Below, piece by piece: positions 1 through 7,983 of a DNA stretch of 10,275 nucleotides (its first letter is position 1; every line of letters begins with the position of its first letter). The DNA is from Tannerellaceae bacterium. Its GTDB lineage: Bacteria; Bacteroidota; Bacteroidia; Bacteroidales; Tannerellaceae. The notes beneath the pieces are model-generated. The model saw only the letters and a list, made by a program, of their open reading frames with translations, was not told the DNA's origin and ran no database searches. A program made the translations under genes and the position numbers. The stretch is from assembly GCA_020860805.1 (NCBI GenBank), contig JAJBTP010000421.1:1-10275 (forward strand), read 5' to 3'.

Positions 1-966
1 CTCATTTACTTATCAGGACGATTATGTAATTATAACAGGTCTAACAGATAATAGCTCTTTGATAATTAAAGGCACTTGTGGTAATAATATTTATAGTGAG
101 AATGTCACGATCCATACCGAAGTAAAGGTAAATGTTCCAAATGGTGATTTTGAAGAAGGGTGGAGTGAATATTATCATAAAACAATAAATATGAATGGGC
201 GTTTTGGAATGAAAGCAATCATTGGCTCTTCAGTTACATGGAGAAATAACGGGAATCCATTGACAAAAGAAGTAATTGTTCATTCTTTATCTGGATGGAT
301 GAATGTAAATTCTAAAACTATGCCACAAAATGCCACAAATGAAAATACCTGGTATATAGTACCTTCTACAGAACGGACAAGTGATTCTTTTGATGGGAGT
401 AATTTTGCGGTCAAAATCAGTAATGTTGGATGGGATAATACCGGAGAAAATATCGAAGATTATATTGCATCTTTTAATTTGTCCGGTAATCCGACTTATA
501 GTGCAACTATTCCAAATATAAAATATCGCTCGGCAGGTAAATTCTTTTTGGGGGATTATAGTTATAACTATGATACACAAATGGATGATTATGATGAAGG
601 GATTGTCTTTACTTCCCGGCCTTCGATTTATCTGGCTATTATAAATATATAGATCTTGGAAACGATGTTGGTGACACTGTCCATATTGTTTTGGAAAATA
701 GAGATGAAAATATAGTTATTGCTGAAGGGTATGAAGTATTAACTGCAATTGAGAATTATGATGAGTTTAAGGTATCTCTTAATTATCAAAACTTATTAGT
801 AAAACCTACTCATTTAAAAGTGATGTTTACTTCTTCAATAAAGTCTTCATATAATCAATCAGAAGAAACGAATGCTATTACAACAGTTAGTAAGGCTACA
901 GCAACAGAAGCTATTTCTACCGGTAGCGAACTTTACCTGGATAACATTCAATTAAATTACGAATAA
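1..966 (+). pseudogene. PCMD-domain surface protein, 5'-truncated by window edge and frameshifted
   Basis: The reading frame is open from base 2, so the start lies upstream of the window. The first 40 or so codons look like the end of an Ig/FN3-like module. A PCMD domain (putative carbohydrate metabolism domain, PF13201) then begins at VPNGDFEEGW. The frame hits a stop at 650-652, but the frame entered at about 625 continues as DLSGYYKYIDLGNDVGD and runs to the stop at 964-966, ending SELYLDNIQLNYE, a typical PCMD end. The joined product aligns without gaps to both other PCMD proteins here: FTSRPSDLSGYYKY against FTTRPKALKFWYKY and FKSFPTKLKFSYKY. This points to one base lost near 623-625. 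The TTG codons at 59 and 691 are not real starts. The gene is probably an exported surface lipoprotein like its downstream neighbours. Its ligand is unknown, and 'carbohydrate' is only the family name. It is either a genuine pseudogene or a sequence error. Confidence 0.8.
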
Positions 967-982
967 AATAAAATAACTCAAT

Positions 983-2260
983 ATGAAAAAGTATTTCAAT
1001 TATTTACTAACGGCAATACTGATGGTTTCTGTGTTTGTCGCTTGTGACGAAGAGCCGGTTAATAAAGATAAGGGTTCGGAAGTAAAAGAAGGAACGCTGG
1101 ATTTAGCAGCCTCTTTTAAACTGGAGTTAGATATAGATGAAGAAGTTATTTCGAAAGCTGCTGCAAATGATGAAAATGTAGATGATTATGTAATTAGAAT
1201 TTATAATACAACCACAAATGAGCTGGTAGAAGAATGGCAGTATAAAGCGGTTCCGGAAATCGTGACTTTAGAAGTCGGTAACTACCGGGTGGAGGCACAT
1301 TCGCAAATATTAGATATGACAGCAGTAAGTAATACTCCTTATTATTATGGAGCCGTTACCTGTAAGATTGAAGAAAATGAATTGACAACCATAGATAAAA
1401 TAGTTTGTACATTCCAGAGTATTAAAGTGCGGATTATTTTTACTGATGAATTAGCAGGTAAATTGGATAATGGATATACTGCAACAGTAAATATCAGAGG
1501 AATAGAACATACCTTTACTGCAAATGAGTTAAAGGCAGAAAATATTGATGGTTTCATCTTCTTCCCTTCAGACAATGATGACAATATTATGATTATTGTA
1601 GAAGTGGATGTTGCAATTGACGGAGTTGCACAATATATAGATAAGAAACAGTATTCAGGTGTATCAAGAGGCCAGTATTATATCATAACGTATGTGTTAA
1701 AAGGAAATGGGATAGATGATAATGATGAAGGGCAAATGGATGGCCTGACATTGAAATTGAATGCAGAACTTGAAGTTATATCAAGAGATGTGAATATTCC
1801 AGCAGAAGAACCTGTTTTAGACCCAGACCCAACCGACCCCGGAACAACAGATCCGGAGCCTGGTGAAGATTGGGTATTTATTGTGGGAGTAGGTTTTGAT
1901 ATTGATCAGCCACAAATTATACCTAAAGGTGGAAGAAGTATTGTCGTAAATATGAAAGCTGAAAAAGGAATTAAAAATTTGTGGGTAAAAATTAATTCCC
2001 CTTATTTGACGGAAGAGTTTCTTAACGGTATCAATTTAGCGAAAAGATTTGATTTGGCATATCCGGGGAGTTCTGAGGATATGTTAACAAGCCTCGAATT
2101 TCCTTTAAAGGAAGATGTTATAGATAAGACTGACCTTAATTTTGATATTACTAAGTTTACCGCTCTTATCCTCCAGCCAGGAACTCATGACTTTATCCTT
2201 ACACTGATTGATAATCAGAATAATTCCCTGACAAAAACATTAAGTCTTATTACTTATTAA
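983..2260 (+). CDS. DUF4493 surface lipoprotein
   Basis: A 425-residue exported lipoprotein. Residues 1-20 are a signal peptide (MKKY, then a hydrophobic core) ending in the lipobox VFVAC, with lipidated Cys21. The acidic DEE directly after Cys21 resembles the Bacteroidetes lipoprotein export signal, so the protein probably faces the outside of the cell. Residues about 37-272 match DUF4493 (PF14900), with the NTPYYYG block near 118 and FTDELAGKL near 153 as landmarks shared with the next gene. An Asp/Pro-rich linker, DPDPTDPGTTDPEPGED, lies at about 280-296. A C-terminal Ig-like module (about 297-425) resembles the middle of the next protein, but FN3-like and PCMD domains are absent. The start follows the previous stop by 16 nt and the stop precedes the next ATG by 3 nt, indicating co-transcription. 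There is no Shine-Dalgarno, as usual in this phylum. Molecular function unknown; a binding or structural role at the surface is inference. Confidence 0.85.
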   Translation: MKKYFNYLLTAILMVSVFVACDEEPVNKDKGSEVKEGTLDLAASFKLELDIDEEVISKAAANDENVDDYVIRIYNTTTNELVEEWQYKAVPEIVTLEVGNYRVEAHSQILDMTAVSNTPYYYGAVTCKIEENELTTIDKIVCTFQSIKVRIIFTDELAGKLDNGYTATVNIRGIEHTFTANELKAENIDGFIFFPSDNDDNIMIIVEVDVAIDGVAQYIDKKQYSGVSRGQYYIITYVLKGNGIDDNDEGQMDGLTLKLNAELEVISRDVNIPAEEPVLDPDPTDPGTTDPEPGEDWVFIVGVGFDIDQPQIIPKGGRSIVVNMKAEKGIKNLWVKINSPYLTEEFLNGINLAKRFDLAYPGSSEDMLTSLEFPLKEDVIDKTDLNFDITKFTALILQPGTHDFILTLIDNQNNSLTKTLSLITY

Positions 2261-2263
2261 GAT

Positions 2264-4450
2264 ATGAAACAAAGACTATACTTAGGAACTGTTTTATCCC
2301 TGTTACTCTTCCTGGTAGGGAGTTGTACGGATGATTATACGGAAGGAACCGGTAAAGGGAAATTGAATTTAAATATTTCTTTATCTGATCAGGTGGAAGC
2401 TGTAACAAAAGCAGATACACAAAATAACTGGAATCCTCAGGATGATTGTCTTATCTCTATTAGTAGTCAGGCAGGTGTGATTCAGAAATATGAAGGGTTA
2501 AATGATTTACCGGAAGAACTATGGTTGGTATCCGGTGATTATTCTATTGCTGTTACTGCCGGTGATTCAGTTGCAGCAGGTTTTAATACTCCTTATTATA
2601 AAGACCAGGAAAACTTTACCATATCTTCAGGAGAGGTAAAAAATACGGAAGTTATCTGTCATTTGGCAAATACATTAGTGACCCCTTACTATTCGGATGA
2701 ATTAAAGACTCATCTTGCTACTTATACCCTGACTGTTTATAATACACGGTCTACAGGAGAGTTGATTTTCGATGCTTCACACGAAGGTATTTCCGGTTAT
2801 TTTATGATGTCTCAAACTGTAAAAGACCTCTATTGGACCTTTAGTGGGCAAACTGTGGATGGTGAAACTTTTAGTAAATCGGATGTTATCAGCAATGTAA
2901 AATCCCGTACTAATTATAAAATGAATTTCCATTTCGATCCTTCTTATGAAGATGGAGGAGGTATTCTGGTTGGTATTGAAGTCGTAGAACCTTCTGACGA
3001 TCCCAATGAAGATGTGGTAACTATTATTATGCCTCCTTCTGTTACAGGACATGAATTTGATATTAACAGTACGGTTTTCCGTCCGGAGGGTTCTTTAGAA
3101 GATATAAAAATCTGGATTAATGGCTCTTCAGAAATAAAAAGTGCACTTTTTTCCATGGATGCTTCAACACAGAAAGCTTTTGGTTTACCATCATCTCAAT
3201 TTGATTTTATAAAGATGGATGCAGAAGTTAAGGAACAATTTGCATCACTCTATAAAATTAGTTGTAAAGAGCAGGCAGAAGATACGGATGGAGATGGTAA
3301 AGAAGATGTTTGGCGGATGTTAATTACTATTGCCGGTGAAACCATGGAAACTTTTGAAAATGGTGAGAAATTTTCTTTTACGATTTCTGTTGAGGATGCC
3401 AATGGATATACAAAGGAAAAAGTTTTATCTGTAGAGATTACAGACGCAATAGTGATGACGGAAGAAGTAGATATTTATACTGTTTGGACAAACAGAGCAA
3501 CCTTAAAGGGTAGTATTATAACCCCTACACAGGAAAATATTCAATTCCAGTATAGAAAAATAACGGACCTATCGTATAATGTGGTGGATGTAAATATAGA
3601 CGGAGATAAATTTACCGCCGATATTCAGGAGCTTGAGCCGGGAACTACCTATGAATTCAGAGCTATTGCCGGAGCCAGTTTTGCAGATACAAAGTATTTT
3701 ACTACGGAAGCAACTGCCCAATTGCCCAATTCAAGTTTTGAATATTGGCAACAAGTAACAGAAGCAGGAGGTATTTTTGGAAATGTGGCTTTTTGGGCTA
3801 TATATGGTAGTGGACAAACTAAGTTTTGGGATAGTGGAAATAAAGGTTCTGCCAGTGCTGGAGCAAATGTAACTTATTACGATGAATCTATAGCTGTTCA
3901 TGGTAGTCGTTCTGCAAGATTAAAGTCAGATTGGCTTGTTATTAAATTTGCTGCAGGTAATTTGTTTACCGGAGAATTTGTCCGATTAATAGGAACAAAT
4001 GGAGCAGAACTAAGTTTTGGACGTGAATTTACAACTCGTCCAAAAGCCTTAAAATTTTGGTATAAATATGAACCTGTGGCGATAGATAGGGTTGGTAGTG
4101 GTTTACCACAAAGTGTAATTGATGATGGTGCGGTTAAAGGAAATATGGATAAAGCACATGTCTATATAGCGTTAGGAGATTGGGGTGAACCGGTGAAAAT
4201 AGATAATACAGATTTTGAAAATGGATTGTTTAAAACAACCGATCCTAATATTATTGCTTATGGTGAATTAGTAGAGAACCAAACAACAGAAGGCGATTAT
4301 TATACTACTATAGAATTGGATTACCGTACTTATACACGTAAACCTAAATATATAGTGGTTGTAGCATCTTCCAGTAAATATGGAGATTATTTTACGGGAG
4401 GGGCAGGCAGTACTCTATGGCTTGATGATTTTGAATTAATATACGAATAA
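2264..4450 (+). CDS. DUF4493 / FN3-like / PCMD multidomain surface lipoprotein
   Basis: A 728-residue exported lipoprotein with lipobox LVGSC (Cys21) followed by TDDYTEG, whose acidic residues fit a surface export signal. Visible modules in order: DUF4493 at about 30-230 (FNTPYY and YSDELKTHL landmarks); an Ig-like segment at about 240-395 similar to the C-terminus of the preceding protein; an FN3-like domain at about 398-482 ending in ELEPGTTYEFRAIAG and YFTTEA; and a PCMD domain from LPNSSFEYW (487) to the end (SSKYGDYFTGGAGSTLWLDD). Residues 340-348, DTDGDGKED, form a DxDxDGxxD calcium-loop signature inside the Ig-like segment. The PCMD part is a clear paralogue of those at 1-966 and 6294-7976. 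It sits 3 nt after the upstream gene and 5 nt before the next, so it belongs to the same operon. It probably binds an extracellular ligand such as glycan or protein, but no catalytic motif is visible and no enzymatic role can be claimed. Confidence 0.85.
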   Translation: MKQRLYLGTVLSLLLFLVGSCTDDYTEGTGKGKLNLNISLSDQVEAVTKADTQNNWNPQDDCLISISSQAGVIQKYEGLNDLPEELWLVSGDYSIAVTAGDSVAAGFNTPYYKDQENFTISSGEVKNTEVICHLANTLVTPYYSDELKTHLATYTLTVYNTRSTGELIFDASHEGISGYFMMSQTVKDLYWTFSGQTVDGETFSKSDVISNVKSRTNYKMNFHFDPSYEDGGGILVGIEVVEPSDDPNEDVVTIIMPPSVTGHEFDINSTVFRPEGSLEDIKIWINGSSEIKSALFSMDASTQKAFGLPSSQFDFIKMDAEVKEQFASLYKISCKEQAEDTDGDGKEDVWRMLITIAGETMETFENGEKFSFTISVEDANGYTKEKVLSVEITDAIVMTEEVDIYTVWTNRATLKGSIITPTQENIQFQYRKITDLSYNVVDVNIDGDKFTADIQELEPGTTYEFRAIAGASFADTKYFTTEATAQLPNSSFEYWQQVTEAGGIFGNVAFWAIYGSGQTKFWDSGNKGSASAGANVTYYDESIAVHGSRSARLKSDWLVIKFAAGNLFTGEFVRLIGTNGAELSFGREFTTRPKALKFWYKYEPVAIDRVGSGLPQSVIDDGAVKGNMDKAHVYIALGDWGEPVKIDNTDFENGLFKTTDPNIIAYGELVENQTTEGDYYTTIELDYRTYTRKPKYIVVVASSSKYGDYFTGGAGSTLWLDDFELIYE

Positions 4451-4455
4451 ATACC

Positions 4456-5187
4456 GTGAAACGAATAATAATACTCTGCTTGTGTGTCCTGTGTACTTGG
4501 AGTGCACAGGCACAAAGAAAAAAGATAGATCGGGGAATTGAACAACATACCTTTATTCCAAAAGGATTATGGTTGGTGGGTGGTTCGTTTTCTTATACGG
4601 AAATGAGTGCCAATGACTTTAAGTTTCTGGTATTACATGATATCAATGCAAAAGCATATACTTTCTCTGTCGGATCTTCAGCCTGTTATTTTTTCCGGGA
4701 TAATGTAGGAGTCGGCGGACGTTTCTCGTATGCCCGTGATTTTGCGGATATAGGCGATTTAAATATTAACCTGAACGAAGATTTAACCTTTTCAATTAAT
4801 GATGCTTCTTTAATACAACATATGTATTATGGTACCGGATTTATCCGTACCTATATGAGCATTGGAAATAGTAAAATTTTTGGACTCTTCAGTGAAGCAC
4901 GGGTTACATTTGGTGCCGGACAGGGAAAAACTTCATCAGGCAGTGCGGAAACGCTGGATCAGATTTATCAGAATATTAAACGTCTGCAGGTAGGATTTTC
5001 GCCGGGATTGGTTGCTTTCGTAACGGATAACGCAGCAGTCGAAGCGTCAGTAGGGGTGATGGGATTTGATTCACGTTGGATTAATCAGGATCATAATAAA
5101 GTAGAACAGGGAACCTTTCGTTCTACTTCTGCTAAATTTAAGATAGACCTGTTTTCCATTAACCTGGGAATGTCTTATTATTTCTGA
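4456..5187 (+). CDS. outer-membrane beta-barrel protein (copy A)
   Basis: A 243-residue protein with a classical signal peptide (MKRIIILCLCVLCTWSAQA), cleavage predicted after Ala19. The mature part has alternating aromatic/hydrophobic strands (GLWLVGGSFSYTE, ACYFFRDNVGVGGRFSY, YYGTGFIRTYMSI, LFSEARVTFGAG, RLQVGFSPGLVAFV, FSINLGMSYYF) and ends in Phe, the usual C-terminal signal for outer-membrane barrels. Length and strand spacing suggest a small barrel of about 8 strands. I could not assign a named family beyond the general outer-membrane beta-barrel group. The start is GTG at 4456, 5 nt after the previous stop. I chose it because it begins a complete signal peptide and no ATG is better placed. 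The stop (TGA 5185-5187) shares its A with the ATG of the next gene, suggesting translational coupling. It is about 62% identical, without gaps over about 209 residues by hand alignment, to the barrel of the next gene. Confidence 0.82.
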   Translation: MKRIIILCLCVLCTWSAQAQRKKIDRGIEQHTFIPKGLWLVGGSFSYTEMSANDFKFLVLHDINAKAYTFSVGSSACYFFRDNVGVGGRFSYARDFADIGDLNINLNEDLTFSINDASLIQHMYYGTGFIRTYMSIGNSKIFGLFSEARVTFGAGQGKTSSGSAETLDQIYQNIKRLQVGFSPGLVAFVTDNAAVEASVGVMGFDSRWINQDHNKVEQGTFRSTSAKFKIDLFSINLGMSYYF

Positions 5188-6290
5188 TGTCAATGAATAA
5201 CAAGAAGATGGGCAAAGGTAAATACCTGTTAGGAATAGTATTGGTTATAGGAGCGGCTGTTCTGTTGTATATGTGTAACAGAAAAGAGGTACCTGTAATT
5301 GAAGATATCTTACCCGTTGATAAAGAAAAAGAGCATCAGGAAAAAACAGAAACGGTATCTGATATCGACTTTCCGGAAGTAGTGAAAGAAACTGAACCTA
5401 TTGAAAAAGTAGTTCAGTATGCTCCACCTCAAAAAAAGAAAATCATTCCTGCACCCGTGACTGAACCGGAGGAAATAGCACCTATGGAGCAACCCATAAA
5501 AAAGCCTGAAGAAAAAGAAGAAGAAAAAAATGTTCCGGTTCAGGTAGAAGAAGTAGCTCCTGTACAGCTTCAGGAAGAATTCATCCCGGTTGTATCTGAA
5601 GTTCCTTTGACTCGCAAAACTTTTGACCGCGGAATTAAAAAAAGTGTTTTTACCCCCAAAGGGTTGTGGATGGTAGGAGGAACATTCTCTTATACAGAAG
5701 CAAACGGAAGTGATTTTAATTTTTTGGTATTGAAAAATATGCAGGGAAAAGGATATTCTTTTTCTGTTAGTCCTGCTTTCTGCTATTTTTTCCGGGATAA
5801 TATGGGCGCGGGCGGCCGGTTTACCTATTCCCGTGAATTTGTTGATTTAGGAAATATTGATATAGAACTGAACGAAGATTTAACCTTTAAGATAGATAAT
5901 GCCTCCATGATAGAACATATGTTTTATGGAACCGGCTTTATCAGAATGTACACAAATCTGGGTAATAGCCTGCGGATTGCTCTTTTTAATGAAGCCCGTT
6001 TCACCTTTGGGGCCGGGCAGGCAAAGACTTTTTCAGGAACCGGACAAACACTGGATGGTGTTTACCAGAATATAAAACGGTTGCAGATTGGTATGTCTCC
6101 CGGAGTAGCCGCATTCATTACGAATGATCTGGCTATTGATGTCTCTATAGGTGTATTAGGATTTGATACCAAATGGATTAAACAGGATCATAATAAAGTC
6201 GTACAAGGATCTTATCATAATACTTCCGGAAAATTTAAAATTGACCTTTTTCGATTAATCTGGGCCTGGCCTATTATTTTTGAAATGTAA
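5187..6290 (+). CDS. beta-barrel protein (copy B) with N-terminal membrane anchor and P/E/K/V linker; 3' end frameshifted
   Basis: As read, 367 residues. Residues 13-30 (YLLGIVLVIGAAVLLYMC) form one hydrophobic helix after a Lys-rich start. LLYMC is a poor lipobox because Met precedes Cys, so an uncleaved anchor is plausible. Residues about 31-141 are a low-complexity Glu/Pro/Lys/Val linker like the periplasmic stalk of TonB proteins. From RKTFDRGI (143) the protein matches copy A at about 62% identity. The last residues, DLFRLIWAWPIIFEM, do not fit a barrel end. Adding one T to the run at 6247-6251 gives DLFSINLGLAYYF and a stop at 6281-6283, colinear with copy A's FSINLGMSYYF, so a one-base loss is likely. 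The ATG at 5187 overlaps the previous TGA by one base; ATGs at 5193 and 5208 are alternatives and keep the helix. It may link inner membrane to outer-membrane barrel (inference); the anchor could instead be an atypical signal peptide. Confidence 0.78.
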   Translation: MSMNNKKMGKGKYLLGIVLVIGAAVLLYMCNRKEVPVIEDILPVDKEKEHQEKTETVSDIDFPEVVKETEPIEKVVQYAPPQKKKIIPAPVTEPEEIAPMEQPIKKPEEKEEEKNVPVQVEEVAPVQLQEEFIPVVSEVPLTRKTFDRGIKKSVFTPKGLWMVGGTFSYTEANGSDFNFLVLKNMQGKGYSFSVSPAFCYFFRDNMGAGGRFTYSREFVDLGNIDIELNEDLTFKIDNASMIEHMFYGTGFIRMYTNLGNSLRIALFNEARFTFGAGQAKTFSGTGQTLDGVYQNIKRLQIGMSPGVAAFITNDLAIDVSIGVLGFDTKWIKQDHNKVVQGSYHNTSGKFKIDLFRLIWAWPIIFEM

Positions 6291-6293
6291 AAA

Positions 6294-7976
6294 ATGAAAC
6301 TATCTGAATATATGAAGACAAAAGTCACACTTGCAGTTGTATTTACAATCAGTTTGTTATGGAGTGGTTGTATCGAAAATGATGTGGATTATCCCTACGT
6401 TGGCGGGATTATTGACGAATTTGAGGTAGAAGGAATGGTAAGAAGTGCTACTATCAATCGTACTACCCGTACGGTAGAAGCAGAAGTAAGTGATAAGGTA
6501 GATCTTTACAATCTGACTATTACACGTCTGAAAGTAGAAAATAATGCCAGTATTTTCCCGGATGCAACTAAATGTATTGATGCTACGGCCTTTCCGGAGA
6601 AAGGATTTGCGTCGCTGGATAGTATCCCCGAAACAGCCAATACAAAAGTAAATTTCAGTACCCCTGTTAACTTTCTGATTCAAACCTATCAGGATTATGA
6701 CTGGACAGTCACTGTAACCCAGGAATTAGAACAATATTTCCTGCTGGACGGCGATGTGCAGACCAAAGAAGAATGTTTTGATAATGACGCTCGTATCGTA
6801 TATGTTTTTGTAGAGGAAGGAACTGATCTTTCTAATCTGGTAGTCGATAACGTACAATTTGTAAGTCCAGTGGAAACCCTCTCTCCGGAACCCTGGGATG
6901 TAACTGATTTCAGACAAAAAGTAGAATTTCAGGTAACCGTTTTCGGACGTACTGAAGTATGGAGTGTATATGTTGTTCATGAAGATGAAGTAGAAATGGA
7001 AGCTTCTGCATTTCCCCGTACAACACAGGCCGTTATTTCCGGAACCTGCCGGATAAATACTGGTACGGAGTTTTTAATTGAATATAAACGGATAAATGCC
7101 AAAGAATGGATTGCTGCCGATGGGCAGGTTGAGGTTGTAGGAAACAATTTCACTACTCTTATTTCCGGCCTGTCACCACGGGTTACCTATAATTACCGGA
7201 TAACGGTAGATGGGAAAGTCTATGAAGAAGAAGAATTTGAATTTACGACAGCCCATAAAGAAGACTTACCCAATGGCAGTTTTGATGAATGGCATTTAGA
7301 AGGTAATAGAATACAAAATCCATGGGCCAGAACAGGTACACAGTTTTGGGATACAGGAAACAGAGGAGCCACTATAGCGGGAGGTAATAGCAATACCGTA
7401 CCGGATAATCAAAACATTGTAACGGTTTCAGGATATTCGGCTAAATTGGAATCGTTGGCCGTATTCGGAATAAAACTGGCCGCAGGGAGTATATTTACCG
7501 GACGATATGTAGAAACAGATGGAACAAATGGTATTTTAAGTTTTGGACGTTCTTTTAAGTCTTTCCCGACGAAATTGAAATTTAGTTATAAATATACCTC
7601 TGCCACTATTAACCGTTCGGATGATAGTTCTAACTCACCCTCAAAACCCGCCATGGATGCCTTATTGTGCCGGCCGGACTCATGCCATGTCTACTGGGCA
7701 CTGGCTGATTGGGAAGAGCCATGGGAAATAAGAACGAAATATTCCGTAAGACAGCTTTTTGAACCGGATGATGAGGGTATCATTGCTTATGGTGAATTTA
7801 TTTCTGGTGAAACTACCACAGATTTTCAGTCTGTAATAAAAGATTTTGAATACCGTGCGAACCGTGTTCCCCGCTATTTGGTGATTGTGGCTACATCCAG
7901 TAAATATGGTGACTATTTTACAGGTGGAACGGGTAGTACGCTCTGGTTGGACGAAATGGAGTTACTCTATGATTAA
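6294..7976 (+). CDS. PCMD-domain surface lipoprotein with Ig-like repeats
   Basis: A 560-residue lipoprotein. The lipobox LWSGC (Cys26 from the first ATG) is followed by IENDVDYP, with acidic residues close to the lipid anchor. The ATG at 6312 (MKTKVTLAVV) gives a more standard 20-residue signal peptide and may be the true start. Two similar Ig-like modules follow, at about 35-145 (ending NFLIQTYQDYDWTVTVTQ) and 147-230 (ending VFGRTEVWSVYVVHE). An FN3-like domain at about 232-322 contains GLSPRVTYNYRI. The PCMD domain runs from LPNGSFDEW (325) to the end. That PCMD domain is closely related to the one at 2264-4450: both share FWDxGN, the TSSKYGDYFTGGTGSTLWLD-type end and the IIAYGE block. 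The start lies 3 nt after the current stop of copy B, or 10 nt after its presumed ancestral stop. It is the last gene of the cluster. Function is unknown beyond probable surface ligand binding; the DUF4493 module of its neighbours is missing. Confidence 0.83.
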   Translation: MKLSEYMKTKVTLAVVFTISLLWSGCIENDVDYPYVGGIIDEFEVEGMVRSATINRTTRTVEAEVSDKVDLYNLTITRLKVENNASIFPDATKCIDATAFPEKGFASLDSIPETANTKVNFSTPVNFLIQTYQDYDWTVTVTQELEQYFLLDGDVQTKEECFDNDARIVYVFVEEGTDLSNLVVDNVQFVSPVETLSPEPWDVTDFRQKVEFQVTVFGRTEVWSVYVVHEDEVEMEASAFPRTTQAVISGTCRINTGTEFLIEYKRINAKEWIAADGQVEVVGNNFTTLISGLSPRVTYNYRITVDGKVYEEEEFEFTTAHKEDLPNGSFDEWHLEGNRIQNPWARTGTQFWDTGNRGATIAGGNSNTVPDNQNIVTVSGYSAKLESLAVFGIKLAAGSIFTGRYVETDGTNGILSFGRSFKSFPTKLKFSYKYTSATINRSDDSSNSPSKPAMDALLCRPDSCHVYWALADWEEPWEIRTKYSVRQLFEPDDEGIIAYGEFISGETTTDFQSVIKDFEYRANRVPRYLVIVATSSKYGDYFTGGTGSTLWLDEMELLYD

Positions 7977-7983
7977 CAAGTAA

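Noticed and set aside
620..630. Programmed ribosomal frameshift joining the two PCMD halves
   Set aside because: There is no slippery heptamer at 620-630, and no downstream structure was evident; mutation or sequence error is simpler.
59..652. Stand-alone 197-residue gene starting at TTG 59
   Set aside because: The frame is open back to the window edge, and the protein is the middle of a PCMD gene whose end continues in another frame.
691..966. Separate 91-residue gene starting at TTG 691
   Set aside because: Its frame extends upstream to about 625 with clear PCMD sequence, so it is the 3' end of the frameshifted gene and has no start of its own.
5310..5492. Minus-strand ORF of 60 residues within copy B
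   Set aside because: Phe/Arg-rich antisense shadow of the Glu/Lys-rich linker; no family resemblance and no start context.
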